Shown in pieces: positions 25,445 to 33,668 of a DNA stretch of 38,100 nt. The translations under genes were made by a program, and so were the position numbers. The notes under the pieces were generated by a model that saw nothing but the letters and a program-made list of their open reading frames with translations, was not told where the DNA came from and did no database searches. The stretch is taken from contig AUXH01000128.1 of the NCBI GenBank assembly GCA_000482145.1, forward strand, positions 1 to 38,100, given 5' to 3'. The DNA comes from Strigomonas culicis. Lineage: Eukaryota > Euglenozoa > Kinetoplastea > Trypanosomatida > Trypanosomatidae. The stretch's first letter is position 1, and each line of letters begins with the position of its first letter.

Positions 25445-26056
25445 CATTTCAGCACGTCACCCTCTAGTTGTGCCGCTCCTCTCACATTCTATATATAAGC
25501 ATTCGTTTTTTTTTTTTTGACCACATTGGTTTTCACTTTTTTATTGGGTGTTTTCATTTGAATTTTGTTATGAATTTATGTACCTTTACCGGATATTAGT
25601 GCATTTGTTATTCCTTCCTCCCCCCTCCCTTGCATCAGACTTTGGTCGGATGCAACTGGTTTTCCTTGTTTTTTGTTTATCACACCATAAAGGAGTAAAC
25701 GATACCCAAATTGGTTTTCTTTACTATCATACAAGTGATTTAGCTTGTTTCACTCGTTTCCATTTTTTTTTTAAATTCATTTCTGAATGCATGTTCATGA
25801 GCTACATTTTTTTTCTTCATAAATCTGTTTCATTTCAAAAAAACGATTAACAACTCTGCACACTAAAATGGAACTACATCATTATGTGATTTCTCTCTTT
25901 TCGTTGCCTCACGTTCTCTCTTTTCCCTTTCAGTTAGTCGGTGACTTTCACGCCTACATTAGATTCGACACCGAATTTTGCGGAGCCATACACTTCACAT
26001 CTCCGTTTTCATTCTCTCTAGAGTTACTCCTTCACTTTACTGTTCCCTACATCGGA
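25445..26056. other. Spacer upstream of the LC8-type dynein light chain
   Basis: No gene seen. T-rich, with a run of about 15 T near 25506-25520. A pyrimidine tract (about 26001-26019) is followed by AG 26021 and AG 26023, likely acceptors, 34-36 bases before ATG 26057. The in-frame ATG at 25868 lies far upstream of this acceptor and would add hydrophobic Phe/Leu-rich residues that are an artefact. Confidence 0.7.
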
Positions 26057-26503
26057 ATGAGCGCGGACGACGCACGACGGGGCCCGGCCCGCAGCGGTGC
26101 CGCGGTTGAGAAGTTAGAGACCAGCGATATAGAGGTGGAGGAGCTGGACCCACGGGCGATGGAAGTGTCTTGCGTCCCTATCTACGTAGACATCCCTGCC
26201 GAGGAGCTGCAGCTCATCATGACGGTGGCTCTCCGCGCGTACAACAACCATGTACTGCTGCCCACGCACTCTACCTGGCGCAAGGAGGAGGGCGGTAAGC
26301 GGGAGCTAGAGCGTGACGCGGAGCGAACCGCGATGCGGGAGATGGCACTAGAGATAAAGACGGAGGTGACGGCCGCGCTCGGAGGGAGCTGGCATGTGGT
26401 CTACGGCAGGGACTTTGCCACCTACGTCACGCATAAGCGCATGTCGTTTTGCCACTTTCAATTAGAGGGCGCCGACATTGTGGCGTGGCGCCACGGGGGG
26501 TAG
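26057..26503 (+). CDS. Dynein light chain, LC8/DYNLL type, with insertion
   Basis: A 148-residue protein. Residues about 39-62 (CVPIYVDIPAEELQLIMTVALRAYN) match LC8 strand 1 and helix 1, and residues 97-148 match the rest: IKTEVTAALGGSWHVVYG, then RDFATYVTH and a final strand ending HGG. The LC8 landmarks Trp112, Gly117-Arg118 and Tyr123-Val-Thr-His126 are conserved. Between helix 1 and helix 2 there is an extra highly charged stretch of about 30 residues (63-95) absent from canonical 89-residue LC8. It also has an acidic N-terminal extension (1-38). It is likely a flagellar dynein or hub-protein paralogue. The partner is unknown. Confidence 0.85.
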   Translation: MSADDARRGPARSGAAVEKLETSDIEVEELDPRAMEVSCVPIYVDIPAEELQLIMTVALRAYNNHVLLPTHSTWRKEEGGKRELERDAERTAMREMALEIKTEVTAALGGSWHVVYGRDFATYVTHKRMSFCHFQLEGADIVAWRHGG

Positions 26504-26856
26504 CGAAGCTCGACAGAGAACAGTGGAAATGTAAAAAAAAAATATGAGATGGGAGAAAATGAGTACTATTATTATGGTGTCGCTCTTTTTCTCTCTCTCT
26601 CTCTGTATGTTCATGTAATAATTAAGGTACATTGTTTCCTCTGTACGCTTACTTTTTACTGTGCTTCACCTATGGCATAGAAGAACTAGTGCAGATAACC
26701 ACGTATAGCATGCTGAGATTTGGTGGAGAGGAACAGGAATGTGTCACACCACCGTGTCCTGCACATTGTTATGGCAGTACTGCTCTTTCACCTCTTCCGT
26801 CTTTTTCGTTTTCTCTTTCATCTCTGTTATTCAAGACTGCTTTGTTTCTGTTTCTA
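26504..26856. other. Spacer upstream of the EF-hand/WD-repeat gene
   Basis: No gene seen. (CT)n lies near 26589-26604. The strong pyrimidine tract at about 26782-26832 is followed by AG 26835, 21 bases before ATG 26857. This places the long in-frame upstream extension (from TTG 26632, with an ATG at 26710) in the spacer and 5' outron. Confidence 0.75.
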
Positions 26857-29800
26857 ATGGCAGAAAAGTTTGTCAACGCTCTATTAGTGGATCCCGCTCT
26901 CTTCCAAGATGTCAAAAAGTGCTTTGGGCCAACCGGGTGCCGCGGCATGGACTCCACAGCCTTTTCTGCACTGGTGCAGGGACTGCCCTTGGCGCAGCAC
27001 ACAGCAGCAGATCCGGTCGTTGTGGATCTCTCGGCCTCTATGAAACAGCCACAATCACCCACTGCAGTGCAGAAAAAAGGCAAAAGTGGGGAAAACAAAC
27101 CCTTACCGGGGCCGGGGTTGATGCGACTCTTTAGATCAATTGACCGTCTCAACAACGGTGTCATCACGTGGGGAGATCTCGTGTGGTTCCTAATCTCTGA
27201 AGCGCGCAAGGGCGTGAGCAGCACCCGAGACGAGGAAGACATTCGACCCTATTCCTTCTCCCGCATGCGAAAAGGAGAGCCTATCGATCAGAAAAAGCTC
27301 ATCCCGCAGAGCTCGGTCAACCCCATGAGCTACGCAGCAGAGTATCAGCGACGGTTTCGAACGGAGGAGGCAAGGCTGCTGATGGAAGTCGATACGAAGG
27401 AGAAGCGCGTGCCGGCCTACCGTTACCAGCGAAAGGACATCTCCTTCATCCAGTTCATTGACGGGCTCCCCACGAATAGAGAAGCTTTCGCCGTGGCTAC
27501 CCGTCGATCGCCGCTCTCCTTCTATCACAAAAACACGCTTGGATTGATCAAGTCCATGACGGACCATGAGCTTGCTGGCGCTCGACCGGAACTGATCACG
27601 TATTTGCCGAGCCCGGATGTCTGTATCGTGTATAGTAATGAGGGCCATGTCATCCGTAGTTGGATGCATCTCCTTTCGAATGTGAGCGCAACGGTGAGTC
27701 TGTTGCCGTATTCCATCTCCGAAGGAACGCTTCGTTGCTTTGCCGTGAACACGACCATCTTTCCAACCTCTTTTTTTGCGGGCGATAGTTATGGTCGCGT
27801 ATTCCAGTTTGAAGTTCCGTCCAAGCCGGTGGATGGTGTAGAGATTCGCGTCGTGCGAACGTTCCACGACCTGCATCGACGGGAGGACGGCGGTGTCTCT
27901 GACATGGTCCTGAGCCACTGTGCCATTTTTACGACAGGGTTAGATCACCTGATCCGAAAAACAGACATCCGCACCGGCACCACGTGTACGATTGGCCAGT
28001 CGAGTGAGGCGCTCGCCTATCTGCGCTACTGTGCGTCGATGGAGTACATTGTCGCGGTGGCCTCGCTGTCGCACGTCTTGTGCGTCTGGAGTGCCACCGT
28101 GGACGCGTTCACGGATGGCAGTGTGCTTCACCGTGGCCACTTTCATCATCACATGTGCAAGCTGGTCGGCATCAACTGCGTGGATGACCTGTACCAGGTG
28201 GTGAGCTGCGACAGCGGCGGCGACGTCCGCGTGTGGGACCTGCGAACCTTGCGGTGCATACAGAGCTTGCGTGCGGACGGATTCATGAAAAATGACGCCT
28301 CCGAGGAGAACATGTACGACATGAGCAAGAAGAACTTGGAGGACGACAGTATTGCGGTTGTGGAGGGAAACACGGGGGCGGATCTGCCTACTTTTATCTC
28401 CGCCACTTACTTTAACGAGACCCACGAGATTGTGGCGTGTACGAAGGACGCCATCTACTGCTCGCAGCACAACTTTGTCTTACACCCCAAAATGTGCGAT
28501 CTCGATGTTGTGCTGCACATGTTTTACAACAACCGCGCCGACACCTTCCTCCTCATGAGCGCCACGCGGCTGACCGAGTGGGATAGACATGAGGGGTTCC
28601 GGAGACTGCTAATAGACCGCGCCCTGGACCCGACTGTGCCGCAGGAGCAGAAAGACATCTGTGCCTGCTGCCTGGACACGCAAACCAGCAGACTCTTTCT
28701 CGCCTTCTTCGACGGCAGTGTGGAGACATTCGCCACGGACAGCTTGGACGAGCGCATTAACCAGCAGTGCCTGCTTACGGATGACTACGTGGCGGAAATG
28801 GTATACAGCCTGCGGTTGCGGCTGCTCGTCTGTGTGAGCAACAACGGTGTGCTGCTTCTCGTGTGCGAGGACGCGTTCAACCCGTTCACCCTCTACCAGC
28901 AGATGGCGACGAGCCCACTCAGCAGCTTGGCACTTTCCGATACACTCGGTCGTGTGGCCTTTGCGGACGAAAAGCGCCACATTTTTTACTACGAGATCAA
29001 AATTAGACACCAACGACAAACCAACTACTGTGAAGTAACCGTATCTCAACCCCCTCGTCGACTGCTCTTCTTGGGCGCGTCACCGGTACTGCTGAGCGTG
29101 CACGGCGAAGGCACCCTCGTCTTCTGGCGCTGCCCTACCGACCACGAGACGGTCTTGGAGCAGCTGCTTATTTTTGACCTCTTTGAGGAGACGACCTTGC
29201 GCCACTTCGTCCACTTCACGAACCGACTGTGCGGCGGAGGCTTCCAGCGCACGGAGGCAGCCAGCAGCAAGCCGGTGTCGAGGCGCTCGCGGAGCGGCAC
29301 CGGCGCGCGCCGCGCCGGCACCGCGCGGCTGGAAGACACGTCGGTCATTCTGCTCTGTCGTCCCCACACATCGGATCGCCCGGTCTGCAAAGGTTCCGTG
29401 ACGGCCGAGCTGCTGGATAGCGTGAAGCACTCGAGCGCAACCATGGTGAAGAAAAACACGACAGAGGTGACGTCCGTGGCATTTGATGACAGGACCCATC
29501 GACTCTTTGTGGGCGACACGCGGGGCGTGGTGTGCGTGTATGACACATGCACGCTGTTCCAGGCGTTCGAACTGCTGTATAGCAGCCAGAGGCGCTTCTC
29601 CGGTCTGCTCCCCACCGTTGCGGTGACGGCGCGGCAGCGGGAGCAGCTGTCTCCTGAGGCCTACCGTGCGGCGCGCCCGTCGCTCGTCTACAGCGCGCAG
29701 GCGCACGACAACGGCTCCGTTATCGCGCTGCGGTGGGTGCCAGAGTCCGCGACGCTGCTCAGCTCCGGCGACGACCGCACCGTGGCGCTGCTGAGTGTTG

Positions 29801-31203
29801 AGGGCGAGGTGGCAGACTATCTCGTTCTTTCGCGACTCCCAACGACCGACCACAACCGCAAGTGGGAGGACCACCTCGTGGCCTTCCAGCCACCGCTGCC
29901 GAACCCATGCGCCGTCGAAGAAGCCCACACGGAGGGAGAGCTGTACTGCACGCACGTGAGCTGCTTCACGGAGGCCCTGGCGAGTGCACTGAAGCAGCCA
30001 CTCGGCATGGATAAGGACAGTCTGGGTAACGGAGATGGCACGGTGTCGGGCTTCACGCTCACGAGCCGCACAAAGCGGTCGCTGAACAATAAGTGGCCGC
30101 GCCGCAAGGAGCCCCGGGACCCCTCCGATCCGAGGGGGCACAGGGACTCCGACGACATGAACTTCGACAATACAACGTTTGGCTACACCGCCTATTTGCA
30201 GCAGCAGCAACAGGAGCAGCAGCAGCAGCGCAGTGCACTGGCGGCTGCCCCACGTGGCATGCCGACGTCGCCGCCGGCGCCCGTGCGAGCGGCGGCGGCG
30301 ACGCCCGTGGAGGAAGCCACGCCGTCGCCAGAGCCGCAGCGGGAGAACACTGCCGAGCCAAATGACGTTGCACCGACGTACGACTGTCTGCAGTTGAGCG
30401 ATTCCTCTAGTTTGGACACCTCCCCTCCGCCCGAACAAGTCACCTTCACGGATGTGAAGTCACGGGAGGGCTCCCAGTGCGGAAGCAGCGCGAGTGTTTT
30501 ACGTCGCGACGCGTCACGCACGAGAGAGCCGGGCGATCTCGTGAAGTGCACCTCGTCCATGCCCAAGGTCGACACGGAGATTGTCAACCTGGGGAAGATC
30601 AAGGACACCACGAGCCGCCCGTATCAGATGCCGCTCAAGGCACTGTATGCCTCCGAGTTTCAAGCGCCCTACTACCCGTGGATGGAGGGGCGAGTGAAGG
30701 ACGATGACACGTTCAACCTTCGCAGTATAGTCGCCGCCAACTTCCAAACCTCTGCGTCGTCGACCGCAAAGGGACGCGAACAGGCACGCACGGCAGATGC
30801 CGCCGCGAACAAGCGGTCGAGTCTGGAGGACCTCTTGCTCATCTCCTCTTTTGGCACCCCCTCCAACCCCACGCGTGTCAACGGCCCCACGTTGAGCGCG
30901 ACGGTGGGTCCACTGCCGAGGCCGAAGACGTCGCAACGCGCGCAGCACCGCGAGGTGCCGCACCTGCACACGTCACCGGCGGGTGTGCGTAAAGGACTGC
31001 CGTGTCGCGAGAGAGGAACCGCGGCAACGCCACCGATTCAGCCGAGCCCCGGCGGTGGTAGGGACGCGCTGTTTGGCTGCGGCTCGCTCTCGGGTATGGT
31101 AAACGAATACGACAAGGAACTGCGACGTTGTTTGCAGGGGAGTCACAGCAAAAAAAAGAAACAGTGCCTTGTGACACCGAAGCAAAAAAAAAATACGCCA
31201 TAG
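26857..31203 (+). CDS. EF-hand and WD-repeat protein, WDR49/WDR64-like (likely axonemal)
   Basis: A 1448-residue protein. An EF-hand-like loop lies at D96-D107 (DRLNNGVITWGD) followed by LVWFLISEAR, then WD-type repeats across about residues 200-1000. The clearest are VVSCDSGGDVRVWDLRTLR (448-466) and VIALRWVPESATLLSSGDDR (about 955-974), with others around DRTHRLFVGDTRGVVCVYD. The order EF-hand then two WD propellers matches WDR49/WDR64/EFCAB8-type proteins, which in other eukaryotes are linked to cilia. Residues about 1060-1448 are disordered, with a poly-Gln patch (1115-1124) and a Lys-rich C-terminus. A flagellar role is inference. The start follows the splice acceptor AG 26835. Confidence 0.82.
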   Translation: MAEKFVNALLVDPALFQDVKKCFGPTGCRGMDSTAFSALVQGLPLAQHTAADPVVVDLSASMKQPQSPTAVQKKGKSGENKPLPGPGLMRLFRSIDRLNNGVITWGDLVWFLISEARKGVSSTRDEEDIRPYSFSRMRKGEPIDQKKLIPQSSVNPMSYAAEYQRRFRTEEARLLMEVDTKEKRVPAYRYQRKDISFIQFIDGLPTNREAFAVATRRSPLSFYHKNTLGLIKSMTDHELAGARPELITYLPSPDVCIVYSNEGHVIRSWMHLLSNVSATVSLLPYSISEGTLRCFAVNTTIFPTSFFAGDSYGRVFQFEVPSKPVDGVEIRVVRTFHDLHRREDGGVSDMVLSHCAIFTTGLDHLIRKTDIRTGTTCTIGQSSEALAYLRYCASMEYIVAVASLSHVLCVWSATVDAFTDGSVLHRGHFHHHMCKLVGINCVDDLYQVVSCDSGGDVRVWDLRTLRCIQSLRADGFMKNDASEENMYDMSKKNLEDDSIAVVEGNTGADLPTFISATYFNETHEIVACTKDAIYCSQHNFVLHPKMCDLDVVLHMFYNNRADTFLLMSATRLTEWDRHEGFRRLLIDRALDPTVPQEQKDICACCLDTQTSRLFLAFFDGSVETFATDSLDERINQQCLLTDDYVAEMVYSLRLRLLVCVSNNGVLLLVCEDAFNPFTLYQQMATSPLSSLALSDTLGRVAFADEKRHIFYYEIKIRHQRQTNYCEVTVSQPPRRLLFLGASPVLLSVHGEGTLVFWRCPTDHETVLEQLLIFDLFEETTLRHFVHFTNRLCGGGFQRTEAASSKPVSRRSRSGTGARRAGTARLEDTSVILLCRPHTSDRPVCKGSVTAELLDSVKHSSATMVKKNTTEVTSVAFDDRTHRLFVGDTRGVVCVYDTCTLFQAFELLYSSQRRFSGLLPTVAVTARQREQLSPEAYRAARPSLVYSAQAHDNGSVIALRWVPESATLLSSGDDRTVALLSVEGEVADYLVLSRLPTTDHNRKWEDHLVAFQPPLPNPCAVEEAHTEGELYCTHVSCFTEALASALKQPLGMDKDSLGNGDGTVSGFTLTSRTKRSLNNKWPRRKEPRDPSDPRGHRDSDDMNFDNTTFGYTAYLQQQQQEQQQQRSALAAAPRGMPTSPPAPVRAAAATPVEEATPSPEPQRENTAEPNDVAPTYDCLQLSDSSSLDTSPPPEQVTFTDVKSREGSQCGSSASVLRRDASRTREPGDLVKCTSSMPKVDTEIVNLGKIKDTTSRPYQMPLKALYASEFQAPYYPWMEGRVKDDDTFNLRSIVAANFQTSASSTAKGREQARTADAAANKRSSLEDLLLISSFGTPSNPTRVNGPTLSATVGPLPRPKTSQRAQHREVPHLHTSPAGVRKGLPCRERGTAATPPIQPSPGGGRDALFGCGSLSGMVNEYDKELRRCLQGSHSKKKKQCLVTPKQKKNTP

Positions 31204-31772
31204 AGACGTCACGCGTACTTATTGTTTAAAAGAATGGGTGTATATGTACATAATCAAGTTAGAAATCCTGTAAAATATGATTATACCCCTTCTTATCTAT
31301 ATCTCCTATTGTATACAATACTCATTGCTTCATAGTCATGAAAGACGTTTACTATTACGGTGATTGCTATTGCGATTTTTTTTATTATTATTATTATCAT
31401 TGTTTGTCTAAGCGCTATGCCTTTGTGCCTCGTGTAACAAGACTCAAAAAAATGATTTTCCTTTCTCTTACATCTCATTTTTTTTTCTGAGTAGTCGAAT
31501 TATTTTCTAGTTTATTTTTTGTCAACTAAACATAACGTTTTTAATTGTTTCTTTATTTAATTTTGTGGCGTTAGGTGTTGTTTTATTCATCTATTCTTTT
31601 TTTTTTTAACGGTGTGCACCACGTACGAGGTAGTAGAGGAAAAGCAAGCGTGGTAGTGTTGTTGATACATCTATATATATATACGTGTATATATAAGTAT
31701 ATACTATATATATATATATATATATATAGATTGAGGATCTCTCCCCTTTTCGCCTTCTTTTTTATACTTTGA
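31204..31772. other. Spacer with (TA)n tract inside the probable 5' UTR
   Basis: No gene seen. A/T-rich. A T-run (about 31588-31608) precedes AGs near 31628. No AG lies between about 31734 and ATG 31773, so the acceptor must be upstream. The (TA)n-rich tract (31670-31729) would then lie within the 5' UTR, with no upstream ATG. Confidence 0.65.
31670..31729. repeat. (TA)n-rich tract
   Basis: Sixty bases of mostly alternating T and A with short interruptions (acgtg, aag, ctat). The longest pure run is about 31703-31729. Self-complementary segments could fold in RNA close to the start codon of the next gene. Confidence 0.9.
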
Positions 31773-33359
31773 ATGAAGATCACCAAAGAAAAGATATACG
31801 CCACCGTTGGGCTCGCTACCTTGTTCTTTCTTCTCCGTGCGCGACGTCGTATGAAACAAAGGCAAAATCAATTGTCCGCTTCTGCCAAGCGTCGTAGTGA
31901 ACTGAGTCAAAAGTCTACACTGCCTTTTTTTGTCGATCCGGATGTGTTGAGTGGCGGCTGGGCGGTGGCGCCCGCCATTTACTACCCACCCTCCATGGCG
32001 GTTGTGCCGTTTGTGCGCAATGACGACCTGGACGAAGACGCGGATGACGCCAAGAGTCCTAAAGTGAACGCGTCTGCTGCTGCGCGAAAGACCTCGACGG
32101 AGAATGGCGAGCTGTTTATTGTCTGTGAGGAACTAGCGGAGTCTCCCGCCTCCGAATCGAGCCCGGAGCAGGTTCTGGTGGCGTACCTGCGAGCGAACGC
32201 GCTGTTCGGCCTTGGCGCAGTGGCTCCCGTTCTGCAGCCGCTGAACGTGAGCAAAAGCGAAGAGCTTAGCGCAAACAAGGGGAAACCGGCGACCTCGGTG
32301 TTCACTCATCTGGTCGCGGACGAAGAGCGCGAATTGCTGCTGTTGGTGGGGCTGCAGGATCACTTCGTGGTCGCAGCGTGCCTGCAGCATTTTCCCGTGC
32401 ACCTAGAGAACGCCCCGCTGCCCGCCGGGGCCTCTGCGCCGCCCCACCGCCGCTCCACCGACGCGGAGCAGATGCGTGGCCTCGTTCAGATGCTCGTCGA
32501 CGCTGTCTTTGCGGTGCCCCTCGCGGGCCACCGCTTCCCCGGGACCCCGGCGGCCGCGTGCCAGGGCTACTACACGGTGCGCTGCGCGCTGGACGCGACG
32601 GAGGTGCAGCTCGCCCTGCCGGCCGCGGTCAAGGTGTGCACCGGCGCGCTCCCGCCGGCGCCGGACGGGCTGCTGACGATGGCCCACGGCACCGCCACGG
32701 CGGTGCTGACGCGCGCGCAGGTGAAAGGTTACGCAAAGCTCGACGCGGGCGAGGAGGTGCCGCTCTTTCCGGTGGTGGCGGGCGGCGAGCAGCCAGCGGC
32801 GGCTCTGAAGGCAAAACTAGTCTACGTGAAGGCGGCGCTGAGCAGTGCGGGGGAGGTGACTGTAACGTTCAACCAGCCGGCGATGGGGATCCGCTTTCCG
32901 GTCCATATGCGGTCGGGTGTGGTGCTGGACCCGCTGCTGGTCGGCACCGCACAGGTGCTGTACCACCCACAAGGACTCGTGGAAGAGGGCAACCGCGCGG
33001 TGCCGCTCTTCACGTTTGAGCTGCTCCCCACGCTTCCAGTCACGTGGGAGACGTCGCTGAAGGGGGAGGCGGATGTGAAAAAGAACAACAGTGCGGAGGA
33101 AGTACTTCTACACAATGTCAAATTCCACTTCACCGAGTGGGAGCGCGAGCAGACGCCGTGCACCATCGTGGAACAGGCTGGCCATACAGCCGTTCAGTTT
33201 ACAGAAACGAAGGATGGCATCACTTGCCGTAGCCTTGTGCTCCCCCGCAAGGACTCCATCCTTGTGGTGCGTTGCGAGATCGCTGCAAGCGAATGGAGCG
33301 CCAACATGCCTTTTATGCAATCCTTCTTTGATACCCTCTATATCGATAATGTGAAGTGA
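31773..33359 (+). CDS. Signal-anchored membrane protein, family not recognised
   Basis: A 528-residue protein. Residues 8-21 (IYATVGLATLFFLL) are a short hydrophobic segment flanked by Lys before and RARRRMKQRQ after. This pattern fits a signal anchor such as those of outer-mitochondrial-membrane proteins, with the bulk of the protein facing the cytosol. There is no cleavage site. The rest is a large soluble region without a motif I can name. It looks beta-rich in residues about 345-520 (VYVKAALSSAGEVTVTFNQ, HNVKFHFTEW, and the ending SFFDTLYIDNVK). An Asp-rich and Ser-rich linker lies near 84-130. The function is unknown. Confidence 0.75.
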   Translation: MKITKEKIYATVGLATLFFLLRARRRMKQRQNQLSASAKRRSELSQKSTLPFFVDPDVLSGGWAVAPAIYYPPSMAVVPFVRNDDLDEDADDAKSPKVNASAAARKTSTENGELFIVCEELAESPASESSPEQVLVAYLRANALFGLGAVAPVLQPLNVSKSEELSANKGKPATSVFTHLVADEERELLLLVGLQDHFVVAACLQHFPVHLENAPLPAGASAPPHRRSTDAEQMRGLVQMLVDAVFAVPLAGHRFPGTPAAACQGYYTVRCALDATEVQLALPAAVKVCTGALPPAPDGLLTMAHGTATAVLTRAQVKGYAKLDAGEEVPLFPVVAGGEQPAAALKAKLVYVKAALSSAGEVTVTFNQPAMGIRFPVHMRSGVVLDPLLVGTAQVLYHPQGLVEEGNRAVPLFTFELLPTLPVTWETSLKGEADVKKNNSAEEVLLHNVKFHFTEWEREQTPCTIVEQAGHTAVQFTETKDGITCRSLVLPRKDSILVVRCEIAASEWSANMPFMQSFFDTLYIDNVK

Positions 33360-33668
33360 TACTAATTAAAAAAAAAAAACATTCTATTTACCCTTTTGTT
33401 CCTTTTCGCCGTCATAATCTTTACACAACTAGCGAACTAAAACAACTTTGAAAAGAAATGGACACAACTGAATGGTCTCTCTTGTATCACTGGCATGATT
33501 TTCTGTTCACCCCATTGGTTTCAATTCGGTTTTAGTATTAATTTACATTTCTGCATAAAGAAGTCCGCCAACAGTTTCTCTCTCTCCCTCTCTCTCTTTT
33601 CCCGTTTTTTTTTCTGTGCATTTTTTTTTTCACTGCGATTATAGTTTCTTTTTTGTTTCCTCTTCAGA
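33360..33668. other. Spacer upstream of DED1
   Basis: No gene seen. A 12-base A-run lies near 33367-33380. From about 33580 the strand is pyrimidine-rich. AG 33644 and AG 33667 are candidate acceptors. The second is one base before the A of ATG 33669. Confidence 0.7.

Noticed and set aside
25868..26056. 63-residue N-terminal extension of the LC8 light chain
   Set aside because: It would be Phe/Leu-rich, and the likely splice acceptor (26021-26023) lies within it. ATG 26057 begins the hydrophilic N-terminus.
26632..26856. 75-residue extension of the WD-repeat protein, including ATG 26710
   Set aside because: It crosses a strong pyrimidine tract and acceptor AG 26835. The extension is hydrophobic by T-richness.
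29080..30438. 452-codon antisense frame over the WD-repeat gene
   Set aside because: Composition-driven shadow (Arg/Leu/Val-rich) opposite a well-supported gene with WD motifs.
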